Assembly (NCBI GenBank): GCA_900762005.1
Contig: CAAFEV010000219.1
Location: 1-22,960, forward strand
Direction of reading: 5' to 3'
DNA from: an uncultured Oscillospiraceae bacterium
GTDB taxonomy: Bacteria; Bacillota; Clostridia; Oscillospirales; Oscillospiraceae
Length of the DNA: 22,960 nucleotides
In this document: positions 21,504 through 22,960 of the stretch, piece after piece
Layout of the letters: the number at the start of each line of letters is the position of its first letter
How positions within the stretch are numbered: the stretch's first letter is position 1
Made by a program: the position numbers and the translations under genes
The notes under the pieces: generated by a model
Seen by the model: only the letters and a program-made list of their open reading frames with translations
What the model was told of the DNA's origin: nothing
Databases searched by the model: none

Positions 21504-22055
21504 ATGAAAAAGACTTCTCCTCTGCACTCTATGGTTTTATGTGCGCTGTTTGCTGCGCTGACTGCCGTCGGTGCTTTTTTGCGTGTTCCTCTGCCAAACA
21601 TCAGCTTCACTTTGCAGGTGCTTTTTTGCTGCATGGCTGGCTTTTTGCTCGGTCCATACCGGGGTGCCGCGTCGCAGGTAATTTATATTTTGCTCGGACT
21701 GGTCGGCTTGCCCATTTTTACCGAGGGCGGCGGCTTGCAGTATTTTGCACAGCCGACCTTCGGCTTTTTGCTCGGGCTCATTCCGATGGCGTTTCTATGC
21801 GGCTTGTTCTCGGGAAAGCTCGGTTTTTTCCTCAAACAACGCTTTCTGCGCTATCTTTCCGCAGGAATCATCGGTCTGGTCGGGCTTTATGCCGTAGGCC
21901 TGCCGTATCTCTATTTTTCGCTCGGCGGTCTTTGGTCGGTCGGCAAAACGATTGTCTCCGGCTGCCTGATTTTTCTGCCGTTTGACCTGCTGAAAATTAC
22001 TTGCGCCGCCCTGCTGAAGCTGCGGCTACCGCGATTACCGGGGGATTCCGAATGA
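21504..22055 (+). CDS. bioY: Biotin transporter substrate-binding subunit BioY
   Basis: The protein has 183 residues with about six membrane helices. It carries the BioY hallmarks: ALTAVGAFLRVPLPNISFTLQ near the N-terminus, GLVGLPIFTEGGGLQYFAQPTFGFLLG in the middle and FLPFDLLKI near the end. BioY is the S component of an ECF transporter and takes up biotin with a shared EcfAAT module (not in this window) or alone. CGGAGG lies ten bases before the start. The gene is divergent from birA, linking uptake with use of biotin; no biotin synthesis gene is present here. Its stop overlaps the start of the next gene by four bases. Confidence 0.95.
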   Translation: MKKTSPLHSMVLCALFAALTAVGAFLRVPLPNISFTLQVLFCCMAGFLLGPYRGAASQVIYILLGLVGLPIFTEGGGLQYFAQPTFGFLLGLIPMAFLCGLFSGKLGFFLKQRFLRYLSAGIIGLVGLYAVGLPYLYFSLGGLWSVGKTIVSGCLIFLPFDLLKITCAALLKLRLPRLPGDSE

Positions 22056-22510
22056 TTGCGCTGAAAAAGGTCTGTGCGGAAAACCGCGACGTCTGCTGTG
22101 CAATGCGGGTTGCGCCGGCACAGGCGCAATATATTGCAAGCAACGCCCGCTCTTTAGAGCAGGCGGCGGAGCATCCCGATGTGGCGCGTCCCTTTGTGCT
22201 TTACAACGGGGCAGAGGCGGTCGGCTTCGCAATGCTTGCCTTTGACAGAGGAAACAAGGACGCGGACGATCAATACTGGCTCTGGCGGTTGATGATTGAT
22301 GAGAAACAGCAGGGGCTGGGGTACGGTCGTGCCGCGATACAGGCGATTTTAGCGTATTTCCGGCGGGAGGGCGCGGACACCGTCACACTTTCCACCAAGC
22401 CGGACAATGCGCGTGCGCTGCATCTGTATCACAGCTTCGGCTTCGCGGAAAACGGGCAGGAGAATGACGGGGAAACGGTACTAAAATATAAGCTGCGGCA
22501 GTGTATGTAA
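22052..22510 (+). CDS. GNAT acetyltransferase (spermidine acetyltransferase-like)
   Basis: This is a 152-residue GNAT-fold N-acetyltransferase. YWLWRLMIDEKQQGLGYGRAA (75-95) contains the beta-4 strand and the acetyl-CoA loop QQGLGYG; STKPDNARALHLYHSFGF (114-131) is the usual motif B. The WLWRLMID run resembles BltD/PaiA-type spermidine acetyltransferases, but the substrate is a guess. The start at 22052 overlaps the bioY stop (ATGA) and follows GGGGGA, so translation is probably coupled. A longer frame would lie inside bioY. Confidence 0.88.
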   Translation: MIALKKVCAENRDVCCAMRVAPAQAQYIASNARSLEQAAEHPDVARPFVLYNGAEAVGFAMLAFDRGNKDADDQYWLWRLMIDEKQQGLGYGRAAIQAILAYFRREGADTVTLSTKPDNARALHLYHSFGFAENGQENDGETVLKYKLRQCM

Positions 22511-22536
22511 AACACATACGCTACCGCAAATTTTTT
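22495..22536 (+). terminator. Terminator overlapping the end of the acetyltransferase gene
   Basis: GCGGCAGTGTATGT (22495-22508) pairs with ACATACGCTACCGC (22514-22527), giving 14 base pairs with one mismatch and one wobble. AAATTTTTT follows. The left arm is the last coding sequence of the gene. Confidence 0.85.
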
Positions 22537-22560
22537 ATGGGGTATTATTGCGGGAATTTC

Positions 22561-22608
22561 TCTCTCCCTCAGTCAGCTTCGCTGACAGCTCCCTCGTCAG
22601 AGGGAGCC
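22561..22608 (+). repeat. Double-hairpin intergenic repeat, copy C
   Basis: It shows TCTCTCCCTCAGTCAGC-TTC-GCTGAC, then GCTCCCTC-GTCA-GAGGGAGCC, in the same orientation as copies A and B. It lies between the acetyltransferase terminator and an AT-rich MazG-like gene. The rest of the gap (22609-22727) holds no gene I can support; a short inverted repeat, CGACGCT with AGCGTCG, occurs near 22629-22657. Confidence 0.88.
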
Positions 22609-22727
22609 AAGCGGCGGCACCTGCCCTACGACGCTGCGGCACGACGAGGTAGCGTCGGGAATAAGCACCGTGCAGGACGGGGGATATAGCGTTGTAAGCA
22701 GGCAAATCCGCCCGACAAATTCCATGT

Positions 22728-22960
22728 TTACCAACGTTTCATATTCGTTTCAAATTTGGTTGCATATGCTTCTTTGAGTTCATTATCACTGATTCCATAA
22801 CAAAGAAGAACGTCGTTGTAATACATCAAAACATCTGCCATTTCTTCAATTAGATGTTTGCGTAAATCACTGTCTTCAATCGCCTTGCGCTCTCTATTTT
22901 TCTTAATAATGTCTATCACCTCGCCTATTTCACCAATCATCCATAACAATTTATGCCGAC
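22728..22960 (-). CDS. MazG-like nucleotide pyrophosphohydrolase, 5' end outside window
   Basis: The visible 77 residues are the C-terminal part of an all-alpha NTP pyrophosphohydrolase. GEIGEVIDIIKK and, about 25 residues later, EEMADVLMYYNDV give the ExxE and ExxD motifs that bind magnesium in MazG-type enzymes. The frame stays open past the right edge (RHK precedes LLWMIGE), so the TTG at 22949 is not the real start. Such enzymes hydrolyse non-canonical or excess NTPs. Base composition is clearly lower in GC than the rest of the window, which suggests a different history. Confidence 0.8.
   Translation of the reverse strand, partial: RHKLLWMIGEIGEVIDIIKKNRERKAIEDSDLRKHLIEEMADVLMYYNDVLLCYGISDNELKEAYATKFETNMKRW

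Noticed and set aside
22501..22689. Small plus-strand frame across repeat copy C.
   Set aside because: It starts within the acetyltransferase terminator and translates the repeat; no independent support.

Overview
The window looks like chromosome from a GC-rich gut-type member of the Clostridia (Oscillospirales/Ruminococcaceae-like is my best guess). The reasons are the recJ-rel-dtd-MBL-hemZ gene order, the flippase-HU-rqcP neighbourhood, an LTA-synthase-family protein, strong AGGAGG-type ribosome binding sites, frequent TTG/GTG starts, and a double-hairpin intergenic repeat of the kind common in these genomes. No rRNA, tRNA, CRISPR array, transposase or phage gene was seen. The genus cannot be fixed from the sequence alone.

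Layout. (1) Positions 97-3609, + strand: a compact one-carbon/folate operon, fhs-fchA-folD, with a promoter before fhs and a strong terminator after folD. Together the three enzymes interconvert formate, 10-formyl-THF, 5,10-methenyl-THF and 5,10-methylene-THF. (2) Positions 3613-16007, - strand: a long run of closely spaced genes, read in the order recJ, rel, dtd, an unknown polytopic membrane protein, an MBL hydrolase, hemZ, an MtaD-like deaminase, a SpoVB/MurJ-like flippase, HU and rqcP. Several junctions overlap (recJ/rel, dtd/membrane protein, MBL/hemZ), which suggests translational coupling. Two copies of a repeat element and a heptanucleotide tandem repeat sit in the only wide gaps of this run. 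(3) Positions 16099-17427, + strand, divergent from recJ: a membrane-anchored metallophosphoesterase and a small membrane zinc-ribbon protein. (4) Positions 17465-19630, - strand: an LTA-synthase-family enzyme with its own promoter. (5) Positions 19799-19969, - strand: a 56-residue single-pass membrane protein with its own promoter and terminator. (6) Positions 20071-22510: a biotin region with birA (no HTH) and a nitroreductase on -, divergent from bioY and a GNAT acetyltransferase on +. (7) Positions 22561-22960: a third repeat copy and then an AT-rich MazG-like gene that runs off the right edge.

The most interesting signals are in the folate operon. The FolD protein lacks both the lysine and the glutamine that the family uses for cyclohydrolase chemistry, and a dedicated cyclohydrolase (fchA) lies directly upstream. 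This reads as a division of labour written into the sequence. The Fhs protein is of the long, eukaryote-C1-synthase-like type and lacks three histidines that are otherwise strongly conserved. Other points of note are the repeat family, whose first hairpin keeps its fold while its stem sequence changes; the unknown membrane protein inserted in the rel-dtd-MBL-hemZ operon; and the unnamed 56-residue membrane protein.
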